Position numbers and translations under genes: made by a program
The notes under the pieces: model-generated
Told to the model about the DNA's origin: nothing
Databases searched by the model: none
The model's input: the letters and a program-made list of their open reading frames with translations, nothing else
Assembly (NCBI GenBank): GCA_963797535.1
Contig: CAWCPQ010000001.1
Span: forward strand, 2,728,001 to 2,792,000
Reading direction: 5' to 3'
From: JAWWOL01 sp963797535
GTDB lineage: Bacteria > Actinomycetota > Actinomycetes > JAWWOL01
Length of the DNA stretch: 64,000 nt
Shown: in pieces, positions 1 to 10,388 of the stretch
How the letters are laid out: every line of letters begins with the position of its first letter
Position numbering within the stretch: position 1 is the stretch's first letter

Positions 1-2
1 GT

Positions 3-815
3 GTACGGGAGTGCGACCGTACTCATCGTTCCGGCGAGGCCGTCACGCCGCGGATCACGCAGGAGTACGGCGCGGTGGTCGCGCAGGGCGGCGGCGGCGC
101 GCCACAGCTCCGCCGCCGGGGCAGACGACCGACGATGAACCACCAGGCTGAAGTCGCCGACGGCATCGACGACTTCCCTTGCTGCTGCAGGAAACACGCG
201 GCCAGCGCCGAACGGCAGCCGTTGAGTCCCTGGCTCGTCGCTGTAGTAGCCGACCGCCTCCAGGCCGATCATCCCGGAGAGCTGACCGGCGGTGAGCAGC
301 CGACGCGCTGCCACCGAGGCACCCGTGAGACCGACCTCCTCGAGATCGAACACGGCCAGGATCACCGCAGGCGGCGAAGGCAAAGTGCCGAGCAGCCGGG
401 CAATCTCGAGCAGGACGGCGACACCTGACGCGTTGTCATCGGCGCCCGGGCTGTGCCGCACGGTGTCCAGGTGGGCGCCGACGACGACCGCTGGACCCTC
501 CGGAGCTCCGGGATGTCGGGCGACCAGGTTGGCTCCGGAGAGCTTGCGATATGGGCGTACGCGCAGCACCTTGGCCGACCGGTCCGCCCTGTCGTTGCTG
601 GCAACCCGCAAGGCCGCTGTGAACGGCTGCGCCTCCACCCGCCAGCCGGCCCCGCCCAGCTCCTGCAGGACGTGGTCCTCGGCGGCTTCCATCGCCTCCG
701 GCGCCCACCGCCGGTTGCGCGGGCCGACCGCGAGCCGTTCGACGTCAGCCCGAACCCGCTGCGAATCTGCTTGCGCGGCAAGGAAACCGACGACGTTTGC
801 GAGCGTCGAGGACAA
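3..815 (-). CDS. M28 family metallopeptidase (aminopeptidase-like), C-terminus beyond window
   Basis: A zinc-dependent exopeptidase of the M28 family; the 3' end lies outside the window, so about 271 residues are visible. Residues 114-131 read GAHLDTVRHSPGADDNASG, giving the HxD and DDN metal-binding motifs, and FDLEEVG near residue 160 supplies the catalytic and metal-binding glutamates. There is no signal peptide, so a cytosolic enzyme is likely. The start is TTG at 815: the codon two before it is the in-frame TGA of the upstream gene, and AGAGG lies about 8 bases ahead. It is the last gene seen of an operon with the transporter and malic enzyme. Function at family level is solid; substrate is unknown. 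Confidence 0.85.
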   Translation of the reverse strand, partial: MSSTLANVVGFLAAQADSQRVRADVERLAVGPRNRRWAPEAMEAAEDHVLQELGGAGWRVEAQPFTAALRVASNDRADRSAKVLRVRPYRKLSGANLVARHPGAPEGPAVVVGAHLDTVRHSPGADDNASGVAVLLEIARLLGTLPSPPAVILAVFDLEEVGLTGASVAARRLLTAGQLSGMIGLEAVGYYSDEPGTQRLPFGAGRVFPAAAREVVDAVGDFSLVVHRRSSAPAAELWRAAAALRDHRAVLLRDPRRDGLAGTMSTVALPY

Positions 816-818
816 CGG

Positions 819-1414
819 TCAGCCTCTGATGGCCGAGATCGCGCTGATGATCGCGAAGATCACGAGGATAGCGGCGGTGATCCGCTGGAGCAGTCGAACG
901 TTGACGTACTTCAGCAGCTTGGCACCGAGGACGACCCCGAGTCCGCTCACCAGCCACAGGCCGAGCGTCGCGCCGACGGCCACCGTCAGCGGGTCGTACT
1001 TGGCCGCATAGTTGGCGGTGGCGATCTGGGTGATGTCGCCCCACTCACCCAGGAAGATCACCGTGAACGAGGTCAGGAACACCCGCCAGAACGGGGTCGG
1101 CAGCGCCCCCTTTTCGAGATTCGCCTCTGCCTGCTCAGCCTCGCTCTCCTCCTCCTCGACCGAGAACAGCACGAGGCCGGCGCCGGCCAGGAAGAGCACG
1201 GCCACGACGCTTTGGACCAACCGGTGCGGCAGCAGGTGGAGCAGGCTGCCGGCGGTGACGGCGATGATGACGTGTACGAGGAACGCGGAGGCGACACCGA
1301 GCCACACGTACAACGGCCGGTAGCGCGTGCCCAGCACCAGGGACGCGAACATGCTCTTGTCCGGCAGCTCAGCCAGGAAGATCACTGCAGCGACGGTGAG
1401 CAGGATTCCGAAGC

Positions 1415-1418
<4 letters not shown>
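819..1418 (-). CDS. GDT1/TMEM165 (UPF0016) family membrane transporter
   Basis: A 199-residue integral membrane protein of the UPF0016/GDT1 family, whose studied members move Mn2+ or Ca2+ in exchange for protons. Two copies of the family signature are visible: ELPDKS at residues 17-22 and EWGDIT at 125-130, each at the start of a three-helix half, separated by an acidic loop (EEEESEAEQAEAN, about 88-100). The GTG start at 1418 overlaps the TGA of the malic enzyme gene (GTGA), so translation is probably coupled. A far upstream start in the same frame would add 73 Arg-rich residues that are only the antisense frame of the malic enzyme end. Transport of manganese is inferred from family, not shown here. 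Confidence 0.9.
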
Positions 1419-2833
<1,415 letters not shown>

Positions 2834-2948
2834 CGTCCGAGTATCCGTGATCCGGACCCGGTACGGGAACGCGGGGGCGAAGGAGTTGCCCAGCCGTTGT
2901 AACTTGAGCCTCGTCCAAGCGCTGGCCGAATCGATCGGGGACCCGTTC

Positions 2949-3485
2949 ATGACCGGAGCCGTGCCGCCGGGTGAGGTTGAGGCCCGCACCGGCCCGCTGG
3001 GCCCGCCACCCGGGCCGAGTCAGGTGCGCCGCGCCTCGGGGATCTACGGCATGGTCGTCACGGGAGCGGTGTTCGCCAGCGCGGGCGGCCAGCTCAAGAC
3101 CCTCCCGTTGGCAATCGCTGTCATCGTGACCCTCGTCGTCTACTGGCTTGCCGAGGAGTACGCGGAGGTCGGCGAACACGCCAGCGCTGGTCGGCTGCCG
3201 TCGCGGGCGCAGATCCAAGCGGCGCTGGCAGAGAAGTGGCCGATGGTCACGGCGTCGTACGTGCCGCTGGCGATGTTGCTGGGGGCCCGCGTCCTGGGTG
3301 CAACCCCCATGCACGCGGCCTACTTCGCGCTGGGGGTCACCGTCGTTCTGCTCACGTACTACGGCTGGTCGGCCGGGCGGACATCGGGGTTGCACGGCCG
3401 GCCCCTGTTCCTGATGACTGCGGCCGCCGGCTCGCTGGGACTGGTGATGATCGGGCTCAAGCTGCTCATCAACCACCTGCACTGA
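2949..3485 (+). CDS. hypothetical integral membrane protein
   Basis: A 178-residue protein divergent from the malic enzyme gene. After a Pro/Gly-rich cytoplasmic start it shows about four to five hydrophobic segments: IYGMVVTGAVFAS, LPLAIAVIVTLVVYWLA, YVPLAMLLGARVLG, YFALGVTVVLLTYYG and a final AAGSLGLVMIGLKLLI. An acidic patch (EEYAEVGEHAS) sits between helices two and three. I do not recognise the family and make no functional claim. ATG at 2949 is preferred over an upstream in-frame start that would lie under the malic enzyme promoter region. Confidence 0.75.
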   Translation: MTGAVPPGEVEARTGPLGPPPGPSQVRRASGIYGMVVTGAVFASAGGQLKTLPLAIAVIVTLVVYWLAEEYAEVGEHASAGRLPSRAQIQAALAEKWPMVTASYVPLAMLLGARVLGATPMHAAYFALGVTVVLLTYYGWSAGRTSGLHGRPLFLMTAAAGSLGLVMIGLKLLINHLH

Positions 3486-3497
3486 CCGGTCGCCGAC

Positions 3498-3524
3498 GCC
3501 CCAAGGCCATGGCTTCCGCGGGGC
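3498..3524. terminator. weak hairpin between convergent genes
   Basis: GCCCC and GGGGC arms, 17-base loop, sit in the 40-base gap between the plus-strand membrane protein and the minus-strand lipoprotein stop codon. It could serve both strands. No U-tract follows, so support is modest. Confidence 0.3.
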
Positions 3525-3525
3525 A

Positions 3526-3876
3526 CTAGCCGGTGGTGATGCCGGCGACGTTCTTGGCCGTGGCGAACGACGCGTAGAGCCGGGCCCACGCCTTGTCCTT
3601 GCTGCTCGCCACCTTGCCGTCACAGAACTTCTTGTTCCCGTTGGCGGTGTAGTAGGCGAGGAAGGTCAGCACCTCGGTGGTGTTGCCGGCCGTACCACCT
3701 TGGTAATCAGCGGTCGGTTCCGACGTCTGGTGTACGAGGCAGGACTGCGACGCGGCGTTGGCCTGCACGCCGGCCTGGGTCCGGAACGCCGCCCCGCCGG
3801 ACGAGCCGCACCCCGTCAGGAGCGCTGCGGCCGAAGCCGTTGCCGCGACGGCAGAAATGAGTCGGACGGTGACCAT
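3526..3876 (-). CDS. small lipoprotein
   Basis: A 116-residue secreted lipoprotein: an N-terminal hydrophobic segment ends in the lipobox LLTGC, followed by a short Gly/Ser linker. The mature part has two further cysteines (SQSCLVHQ and KKFCDGK) that could form a disulfide. The start ATG at 3876 shares its A with the TAA stop of the NicO-type gene (TAATG), so it is almost certainly the last gene of that operon and may be the extracytoplasmic partner of the transporter. Family not recognised. Confidence 0.8.
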   Translation of the reverse strand: MVTVRLISAVAATASAAALLTGCGSSGGAAFRTQAGVQANAASQSCLVHQTSEPTADYQGGTAGNTTEVLTFLAYYTANGNKKFCDGKVASSKDKAWARLYASFATAKNVAGITTG

Positions 3877-5504
3877 TAGACGCTCCCGGAGATTGCGCGA
3901 GTCATCAGCCCGAGGCCGACGACGAGGACGAGTGAGGCGGTGAGTACGGGCATCGCGGCGGCCACCCAGCCGAGTCGCGTGATTCCGCGACCGGCGAGCA
4001 GGCGAGTGAAGCGGTCCTGCATGCGCACAACCAGCAGGCCGGCGAGGCACAGCGCCGCGGCCATGCCCAGGCCGTACGCGAGCACCAGGCCGATGCCGAA
4101 GTAGGTCCGACCGGCCGTGATGGCTGCGAGCAGGACGAGCAGCGCCGACGGACTGGGTACGAGACCGCCTGCAGCACCGAGGCCGATGAGTCCACCCCGG
4201 CTGAAACCCTTGTCGGGTCCGGCATTCGGGTCGGCGGGGCCATGTGAATGGGCCTTCCCCCAGCCGTGCGAGTGCAGCGCCGGCGCCGCATGGTCGTGGT
4301 GCGCGTGCTCATCGTGTGGGTGCTCATCGTGCGGGTGTTCGTGATGGTCGTGGCCGTGGGGCGCGGCAGCACCGGCGAGGGCCATCGCTGGGGCCGGCGC
4401 CACGGCCGGAACTGCGTGCGCATGGTCATGGTCGCCCGAGCCGCCACGCCGACGCCGCACCGCCGAGATCAGCAGCCCCATGCCCACCAGCGCGACCATC
4501 GCACCAGAGATGACGGCCAGGTCCTGCTCGACCACCGTGGTCGCGAACTGCGTGCCCAACGCGATCAGCAGCCCGAGTACCAGCACGCCCACGGTGTGCG
4601 TGATCGTGACCGTGGCACCCACCGTGGCGACGTCGCGCAACCGGCCGCGGCGCCCGACCAGGTAGGCCGCCATCACGGTCTTGCCGTGCCCCGGCAGGAA
4701 GGCGTGCCCCGCGCCGAGCGCCATGGACAGCAGGACGGCCAGCGACCCCACCCCGAGGCCGAGGTTCTTCCGCCCGACCAGGCCGTTGAAGTCGTTGCTC
4801 ACCTTGTTCAGCTCGCGTACGGCGAACCCGGCCACGGGCAGGTCCTTGACCCTGGCGTAGGTGGACGCTCCGGAACCCGGCGTGACGTCCAGGTTGGCGG
4901 ACCGCACGTCCAGCGGCGAGGAGAGCAGGTCGTTCGGGTAGCGCCGCAGCTCGTCGCTGATGCTCGTCGCGGGGACGGGCGAGTTCTTCAGCGAGACGCC
5001 GGTCCCCACGGCGGTGATCTCGTGCCAGCCGATGCCGGCGCCATCCCAGCCGTTCGACACTACGACCGACGTCGCCTCGGAGATGGCCACCTTGGCCGAA
5101 AGCCCACACTCGAGCCGCCCGACCGAGAGGCCGGCCACGGCACCCGGGCGCTCGGTGTACGAGGCGGATCCCACGGTCCACGAGACCGGCGATCCGGCGA
5201 CGGTCAGGTGGTCGCCACGGCTCAACGAGTCACACTGGGCAGCGGCGTACGAGGACAGCTCCGCCCGGGACAGCTTCCCGTCGTGGTCGGCGTCGATGTG
5301 CGACTTTCGCTGGTACGTCGGGATTTCCGCGACGTCCTCGACCGCGGTGTCGGCGATATGGTCACTGCCCACCGTCAGCCCGTCATAGTGGTTGACCGTC
5401 GCATTGCCGAGCGGGTGTGCACCGGCCGGCACCGCCATCATGAATCCGATCGACCCGACCATCCCCGCCACCGCCGTCGCCCTGGCGAACATCCGGCGGC
5501 TCAT
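3876..5504 (-). CDS. NicO/RcnA-type nickel-cobalt exporter with secreted N-terminal domain and His-rich loop
   Basis: A 542-residue membrane protein. Residues 1-29 are a signal peptide ending AGAHP; the following ~200 residues are extracytoplasmic and contain an EF-hand-like loop, DADHDGKLSRAEL. The membrane half begins near residue 255 with AGHAFLPGHGKTVMAAYLVG, the hallmark of NicO family transporters, and continues with helices around GATVTITHTVGVLVLGLL. A His/Asp loop (HGHDHHEHPHDEHPHDEHA, about 385-405, with more His after it) is typical of Ni2+/Co2+ or Zn2+ handling. It overlaps the TPR gene upstream by ATGA and the lipoprotein downstream by one base. Metal export is a family-based inference; which metal is not shown. 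Confidence 0.85.
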   Translation of the reverse strand: MSRRMFARATAVAGMVGSIGFMMAVPAGAHPLGNATVNHYDGLTVGSDHIADTAVEDVAEIPTYQRKSHIDADHDGKLSRAELSSYAAAQCDSLSRGDHLTVAGSPVSWTVGSASYTERPGAVAGLSVGRLECGLSAKVAISEATSVVVSNGWDGAGIGWHEITAVGTGVSLKNSPVPATSISDELRRYPNDLLSSPLDVRSANLDVTPGSGASTYARVKDLPVAGFAVRELNKVSNDFNGLVGRKNLGLGVGSLAVLLSMALGAGHAFLPGHGKTVMAAYLVGRRGRLRDVATVGATVTITHTVGVLVLGLLIALGTQFATTVVEQDLAVISGAMVALVGMGLLISAVRRRRGGSGDHDHAHAVPAVAPAPAMALAGAAAPHGHDHHEHPHDEHPHDEHAHHDHAAPALHSHGWGKAHSHGPADPNAGPDKGFSRGGLIGLGAAGGLVPSPSALLVLLAAITAGRTYFGIGLVLAYGLGMAAALCLAGLLVVRMQDRFTRLLAGRGITRLGWVAAAMPVLTASLVLVVGLGLMTRAISGSV

Positions 5505-6869
5505 GACGCGCTGCCGAGCTCACGAAGGGCTCGCTGGGCCACCGGTGCCTGCAGCGGGCTGAACTGCGGGTTGATCCGCAGCGCCGCGCGCAAGTCAGCG
5601 GCCGCAGAGCGCCTTTGCCCGAGAGCCTTTTCGATCATTCCGCGATGGAAGTGGAACAACGCGTTCTTCATGCCGGTCGCGAGCGCCTTGTCTGACCAAG
5701 CCAGGGCTTGGCCGTCTCGCCCGTTCGCGTGCAGGGCCCAGGCGTAGGCATCGTCCATCTCGAGGAACGGCCGGATCCTGATGCCAGCCTTGCCGTACTC
5801 CAGTGCCTTTGCCGGTTCACCGTGGTCGGCGTAGTAGAGCGTCGGGTCCGAGTCGAGCAGCACACCGTTGGTCTGAAACAGCTTGTTCTCGACGCCGAAC
5901 GTCGCGTACTGCTGCTTCGCCTCAGCGGACCTGCCCAACGACTGCAGGTACTCGCCGAACTCGATGACGTACTGCGGCTGCGGCACACGACCGACAACCG
6001 CTGTGTAGTCGGCAATCGCGGCCGCCTGCATTCCCAGTGCAGCCTCCGCCTTGGCCTTGCCCTCGAGCAGGGCGGCATAGCTCGGGTCGACCTTGAGCCC
6101 GGCCGTGTAGTAGGTCAGAGCCTTGGACGGGTCGCCGGCATTGCGAGCCAGCTCGCCGAGGTAGTAGTCGGCGAACGCCGTGTCGGCGGGAGTGCCAGCT
6201 GGCGTCACGCGCCCGGGTCATCAGCGCGACAGCATTCGGCAGGTTGCCCGCGAGCTCGGCGACGTAGGAGGCACGGGACAGCGCCGGGGTCTGCGGCCGC
6301 AGGTTGATCATCTTCTGTACGGAGGCCGCTGCGTTCCCGTACTCCCCCAGCTGCGTCTCGGCGTCGGCCAACGTGCCGTACAGGGCGGCGTTGTAGCCGT
6401 CGACGGCTAGGCCTTTCAGCGCCCACGCCTTGGCGGCGGCGAACTGGTGCCGAGCGGCGGCGAGCGAGGCCATTCCCGCGTCCGCGATGAAGTTGTCAGT
6501 GTGATTGATGGCTAGCGACTTGCGCAGTGCACCCTCGGCCAGGGTGTCGAACGCGGGATTGACGGTGACCCTTGCCTGATCCACATAGTCCAGACCAAGG
6601 GTCGCCCAGGCAGCGTCGTTGCCGGGCGTTGTCTTGAGAGTCGCTTGCAGCGCGGCGATCGTGGCGCCCAGGTCACCCTGTGTGGAGGGGTTCAACGCCC
6701 GGTCCGCGGGCTCACCGGCAGTCTTCCGGCCGCCACCGGCGGAGCCGGCAACCGCGAATCCGGCGACGAGGGCGCCCACGAGGGCGACGACCGTCGCGGC
6801 CAGCAGCAACGGACGACGGGACCGGCGCTCGGCCTCGGGCGCCCGAGTGGATTCGTGCAGATCAGTCAT
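5501..6869 (-). pseudogene. TPR-repeat membrane-anchored protein, interrupted by one +1 frameshift
   Basis: Reads as a single protein of about 455 residues if one base is removed near 6193-6200. The 5' part (from ATG 6869) gives a cytoplasmic start, one membrane helix (LLLAATVVALVGALVAGFAV) and several tetratricopeptide repeats up to ALMTRARDAS; the 3' part resumes in the next frame with GTPADTAFADYYLGELARNA and carries more TPRs to the end. With the extra base removed the join reads ARDASGTPADTAFADYYLG. A GTG at 6208 could start the second half separately, but that would split the repeat array. TPR proteins are scaffolds; the position between the DUF4331 gene and the metal exporter suggests a shared job. 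Either a sequencing insertion or a genuine recent lesion. Confidence 0.8.
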
Positions 6870-6925
6870 CACGGCATTGACTTCCTGACTCGACTTTGCT
6901 TGCGGTACAAGGGTTGTTGCGGCTA

Positions 6926-6964
6926 GGGTCGCCCGCCCGCCCCCGTCGAGCGGGCGGGCGACCC
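6926..6964. terminator. strong GC-rich hairpin between DUF4331 and TPR genes
   Basis: A perfect 15-bp stem (GGGTCGCCCGCCCGC / GCGGGCGGGCGACCC) with a 9-base loop, 13 bases after the DUF4331 stop codon. No U-run follows, as is common for actinobacterial terminators. It should end or attenuate the DUF4331 transcript and set expression of the TPR-NicO-lipoprotein genes apart. Confidence 0.75.
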
Positions 6965-6976
6965 TGCGGTTCAGGC

Positions 6977-8443
6977 CTACTGGGCCTCGTTGACGGCCGC
7001 GGTGTTCGGCAGTGAGACGTAGGGGAACGTCGTGCCGAACGCGTGGTCGTTCGCGTTGACGCCGTCGCCGGCAGCCAGCGGCTTGACGATGCCGTTGGTG
7101 GCGGCACCCTCGAGCGCCTGCAGCGCGATGTCGATCACGTCGTCGCCGAGGCGACGTCCGTTCGGGAAGCCCTGGAGGTCGCCGCCGATGACGCCGAGCC
7201 GGTTGGGCGTGGCGGTCACGGGGACCGACATGTTCAGACGCAGCATCTCGGACGGTACGAACCTCTTCGCGTTGACGTCCTTGTTCAGGATCTGGGAGTT
7301 CAGGTCGGCCTGGATCGGCGCCTTGGTCCCGTCGAGAGTCGGAGCATTCTTCGCGATGCCGGTGAGGAAGATCTCCGCGAGGTCGTTACGCGGACCCTTG
7401 GGCGCCGGGATGCCGTAGATGCTCTGGATCAGAGCCGGCACGATCGGGTGCAGCACCTTCGCGACGACCGGCGCGATCGTGTGGTCGACGCTCGGGTGGA
7501 TCGCGTTGAAGGCGTCCTTGTAGGCCAGCGGCACGACCGCCTCGTTGACCAGCGGGTTGCCCAAGCGGGAGACCTGGACGTACGGCCCGAGCCTGGTCGT
7601 GCCCTTCGCGCTGACTGCGACGGTCCGTTCCGAGGTGGTCGACCACACGCCGATGACCGGGTTACGGGTCGCATTTCCCTTGTACGCCAGCTCATTCTTG
7701 GGAATCTGCAGCCCAAGGGTGTTGACGTTGTAGCCCTTGAGCGTGTCGTGGCCGGCCTCGGAGAGGTTGGCACCGTACAGCAGGTCGAAGACCCTCAGGT
7801 CGAGGAAGAACGGGTCGTCGGCCTGACCGGCAAACGTCTTGCCACCGCCGGGGAGGCCTACCGTTGCTTCCTTGACCAGGTCCGCGTAGTTCGGCATGGA
7901 GGCCTTGCCAGTGTCCGAGGGGGCGACAACGGCGTCCTTCAGGATCGTCTTGGGACCACCAGCACTGGTTTCCTTCTGCAAGGTGTAGGTCTGGTAGAAG
8001 TTCAGCGTCTTGTCTTTGACGCTGTGCACAACGCCTGTGTTGTAAAGGAACTGGCCTTTCGCGTCCCGGTAGTGGTTGGTGAACGTCCAGATGTAGTTGA
8101 TGTCCGCCCAGCCGTCACCGTTGTTGTCGATGTGCAGCGAGTAGTGCGTGTTCTGGGCGAACGGGTAGTAGTTCGGGCCGCCATTGGGTTCCTCGAACGG
8201 AATCCAGTTGGCGAGCAGCGTGACCGTGTTGGTCTTGTCCGGGCTGGTGAAGGCATAGACGTCGGTGTTGTCCGCACGAGGATTGCCGGCGATCAGCGGT
8301 GCCTCACGGTGCGAAGACGCCTGGCTGGCGGTCGGGGCCAGCAGCACTGCCGCCCCGGAGAGGGCGAAGACCGCCGCTCCCGTCGCTGCGACCGTTCGGC
8401 TGGTCAGGCCGGGTCGCCCTCTGTTCTTGCTCTGCTTCTGCAC
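6977..8443 (-). CDS. secreted DUF4331 domain protein
   Basis: A 488-residue secreted protein. An Arg/Lys N-terminus and hydrophobic stretch (TGAAVFALSGAAVLLAPTAS) form the signal peptide, and the mature chain begins ASSHREAPLIAGNPRADNTD, the conserved opening of DUF4331 proteins, followed by DVYAFTSPD. The family has no settled biochemical role. GTG at 8443 is chosen because GGGAGAG lies 6-7 bases ahead. Stop is followed by a strong hairpin. The gene is first in a minus-strand group with the TPR protein, NicO exporter and lipoprotein; a link to metal handling is only contextual. Confidence 0.92.
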   Translation of the reverse strand: MQKQSKNRGRPGLTSRTVAATGAAVFALSGAAVLLAPTASQASSHREAPLIAGNPRADNTDVYAFTSPDKTNTVTLLANWIPFEEPNGGPNYYPFAQNTHYSLHIDNNGDGWADINYIWTFTNHYRDAKGQFLYNTGVVHSVKDKTLNFYQTYTLQKETSAGGPKTILKDAVVAPSDTGKASMPNYADLVKEATVGLPGGGKTFAGQADDPFFLDLRVFDLLYGANLSEAGHDTLKGYNVNTLGLQIPKNELAYKGNATRNPVIGVWSTTSERTVAVSAKGTTRLGPYVQVSRLGNPLVNEAVVPLAYKDAFNAIHPSVDHTIAPVVAKVLHPIVPALIQSIYGIPAPKGPRNDLAEIFLTGIAKNAPTLDGTKAPIQADLNSQILNKDVNAKRFVPSEMLRLNMSVPVTATPNRLGVIGGDLQGFPNGRRLGDDVIDIALQALEGAATNGIVKPLAAGDGVNANDHAFGTTFPYVSLPNTAAVNEAQ

Positions 8444-8460
8444 GAGCTCTCCCTAGCTAG

Positions 8461-8593
8461 CCCTGCATGACAACTCAGGCAGGGGAACGGCACGCGAGCC
8501 GGCGACGACGTACGTCGTACAACGACCGGGTGCTTCTGACGGCTAGGGTTCGTCCGAACGGGTCTACCGGATTGGTCCGGAAGCAATTGCTTC
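8461..8593. promoter_or_regulatory. three palindromes in the DUF4331 upstream region
   Basis: Between the DUF4331 start and the next gene lie a hairpin CCCTGC...GCAGGG (8461-8484) only eight bases from the ribosome site, a perfect 14-bp palindrome ACGACGTACGTCGT (8505-8518), and a perfect 14-bp palindrome GAAGCAATTGCTTC (8580-8593). They are candidate operators or leader structures; no regulator is assigned. Confidence 0.45.
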
Positions 8594-8597
8594 GAAG

Positions 8598-9704
8598 TCA
8601 GCGCTTGGAGAGCTCGGATGCCTCGGCGGTTCGTCCGCTGCTGACGAGCAGGTCGCGCAATGGCTCCAGTGCATCCGGGTCGCCGGCGGCGAGCGCGTCG
8701 CGGAAGTGCTGCTCGGCCGCGACGAGGTCGTCGCGCTCCAACGCCAGCGTCCCGAGAGCGTGGTGCGCGTCAACGTCTCCCTCGGCCAGCATGGCCCGGT
8801 AGTCGGCCTCGGCGGCCGTCAGGTCGCCGGCACGTTCGTGCGCCTGACCGAGCTCCCACCACAGGTTGGCCTTGTCCACGACGTCCTCGGCCAGCGCCAG
8901 CTCGTACTGCTCGATCGCCTGCTGCGGCAAGTCGAGCTCGTACGCCAGCAGGTCGGCGTAGTCCTCGCGCGCCTCGAGCAGTCCGGCGGCGATGGCTTCG
9001 CGGTAGGCCGCGGCGGCCTCGTCGAGGTGGCCTTCCTCGTGCTGCAGCTCAGCCAGGCCGATGAGCGCCGGGCGATGGCCGGCCTTGAGCAAGTCGGTCA
9101 CCATCGGGCGGGCCTCGACGCCACGTCCCTGACGAATCAGGAACCGCGCCAGCTGCAACCGGTCGGTCTCGTCGCCCTCGCCCGCGCCGGACCGGTAGGC
9201 GAACTCCGCCGCCTCCAGGTCCTCGCGACTCTCGGCCAGGAGCGCCACGTCTCGCCAGGCTCGGGTCTCGCCGGCCACGATCGCTGCACGCAGCAGCCGC
9301 TCAGCCTCCGGCTCGTCGTCGCGGGCCAGATAGACCTCGGCGAGCTGCCACTGCCACTGCTCCTCGCCGGCCTCGATCCCCGCCCTGAGCAACCGCTCGG
9401 CCTGGTCGACGTCGCCGTCGGCCAGCGCAGCGGTGCCGGCGGCGAGGTAGCCGGCCAGGTCGCCGGCGTCCATCGCCCGCCCGAACAGTGCCAGCGCACC
9501 AGCATGATCGCCGAGCTCGTCCCGTACGAGACCCAGCTCGGTCAGCGCGGCCACGGACCCACCGGCGACCAGCGTTCGGAAGACCTGCTCGGCCTCGGCC
9601 CACCGACCGGACTCGCACAACGCACGGCCCTCGCTCAGCTGAGCACGCTCCCTGGCGGGCGCCGACGCCTCGGCCACCCGCAACGGCCGATCTCGTCGCG
9701 ACAT
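8598..9704 (-). CDS. cytosolic TPR/SEL1-like repeat protein
   Basis: A 368-residue protein made almost wholly of helical repeats of about 34 residues, seen as recurring blocks such as RWAEAEQVFRTLVAGG, DHAGALALFGRAMDAG, DVDQAERLLRAGIEAG and LVAAEQHFRDALAAG. There is no signal peptide or membrane helix. Such arrays bind partner proteins. It ends four bases before a perfect palindrome in the DUF4331 promoter region, so it may be transcribed separately from that cluster although on the same strand. Partner unknown. Confidence 0.85.
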   Translation of the reverse strand: MSRRDRPLRVAEASAPARERAQLSEGRALCESGRWAEAEQVFRTLVAGGSVAALTELGLVRDELGDHAGALALFGRAMDAGDLAGYLAAGTAALADGDVDQAERLLRAGIEAGEEQWQWQLAEVYLARDDEPEAERLLRAAIVAGETRAWRDVALLAESREDLEAAEFAYRSGAGEGDETDRLQLARFLIRQGRGVEARPMVTDLLKAGHRPALIGLAELQHEEGHLDEAAAAYREAIAAGLLEAREDYADLLAYELDLPQQAIEQYELALAEDVVDKANLWWELGQAHERAGDLTAAEADYRAMLAEGDVDAHHALGTLALERDDLVAAEQHFRDALAAGDPDALEPLRDLLVSSGRTAEASELSKR

Positions 9705-9847
9705 GGCTCAATTCTGGCAGGCGCGGGGCCCTGCTCAATGCCGATGGCACGGCCGCCGAAGATCAATTCGCGGCGAAACCGGTCGAACGCTTCCGCGCGG
9801 GCACCCGCTCTGTCACGCTGCTGACCTCACCGACCTCAGGGGGCACC

Positions 9848-10387
9848 ATGTTCGGCAAGCACTGGGCAACGGCACAGGGTCACATCGTGGACCGCCGGAT
9901 CACCCACTCGTCGGTCGACGGGCCCACCTACTACGAGTTCGTGGTCGACGTGACGACGCCGGGCGGTGAGGTCTTCCGGGCCAAGGCTGGACAGCCGCAC
10001 CTGACGACCGACTTCATGGCTCCCCAGATCGGCATGACCGTACAGGTGGAGTACGAGCCGAAGTCGCACGACGTCCGCTTCACCATGGACGACCCGCAGG
10101 TGAGCTGGAAGGCGCACAAGAAGGGCGCGAAGTCCGGTTTCAACGACACGCTCAACCAGGCCCCCGGCACGACCGTCAGCGGCGGCGGGGCCGAGCTGCC
10201 GGCCGGCTTCGACATCAACGCGCTGCTGGGAGCTGGCGGACTTGCCGGCGGGACGCAGGTCTCCGAACCGACAGTCATTCAGGTCGACGGCGTGACCATG
10301 GACAGCAGCTCGCCGGAGGCCGTGGCCGTTCGCAACGCCCTGCTGCAGGCGTTCGGTGGCAAGGCTGAGCCCGAGCCGGAGTCCTGA
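9848..10387 (+). CDS. hypothetical soluble protein
   Basis: A 179-residue protein with no signal peptide. The first ~95 residues contain alternating strands (HIVDRRITHSSV, TYYEFVVDVTTPGGEVFRAK, GMTVQVEYEPKSHDVRF) reminiscent of a small beta-barrel as in DUF3592-like domains; the rest is low-complexity and Gly/Ala-rich with a short helix at the C-terminus (PEAVAVRNALLQAFGG). The ATG at 9848 is chosen because upstream in-frame residues are Arg/Pro-rich antisense of the TPR gene. Ends one base before the convergent MarR stop. Function unknown. Confidence 0.7.
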   Translation: MFGKHWATAQGHIVDRRITHSSVDGPTYYEFVVDVTTPGGEVFRAKAGQPHLTTDFMAPQIGMTVQVEYEPKSHDVRFTMDDPQVSWKAHKKGAKSGFNDTLNQAPGTTVSGGGAELPAGFDINALLGAGGLAGGTQVSEPTVIQVDGVTMDSSSPEAVAVRNALLQAFGGKAEPEPES

Positions 10388-10388
10388 C

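Noticed and set aside
4248..5747. A 499-codon plus-strand frame opposite the NicO gene
   Set aside because: Antisense to the exporter; mirrors its His-codon repeats and lacks any family features.
6208..6211. GTG as an independent start of the second TPR half
   Set aside because: Would cut a continuous repeat array; a single extra base explains both halves better.
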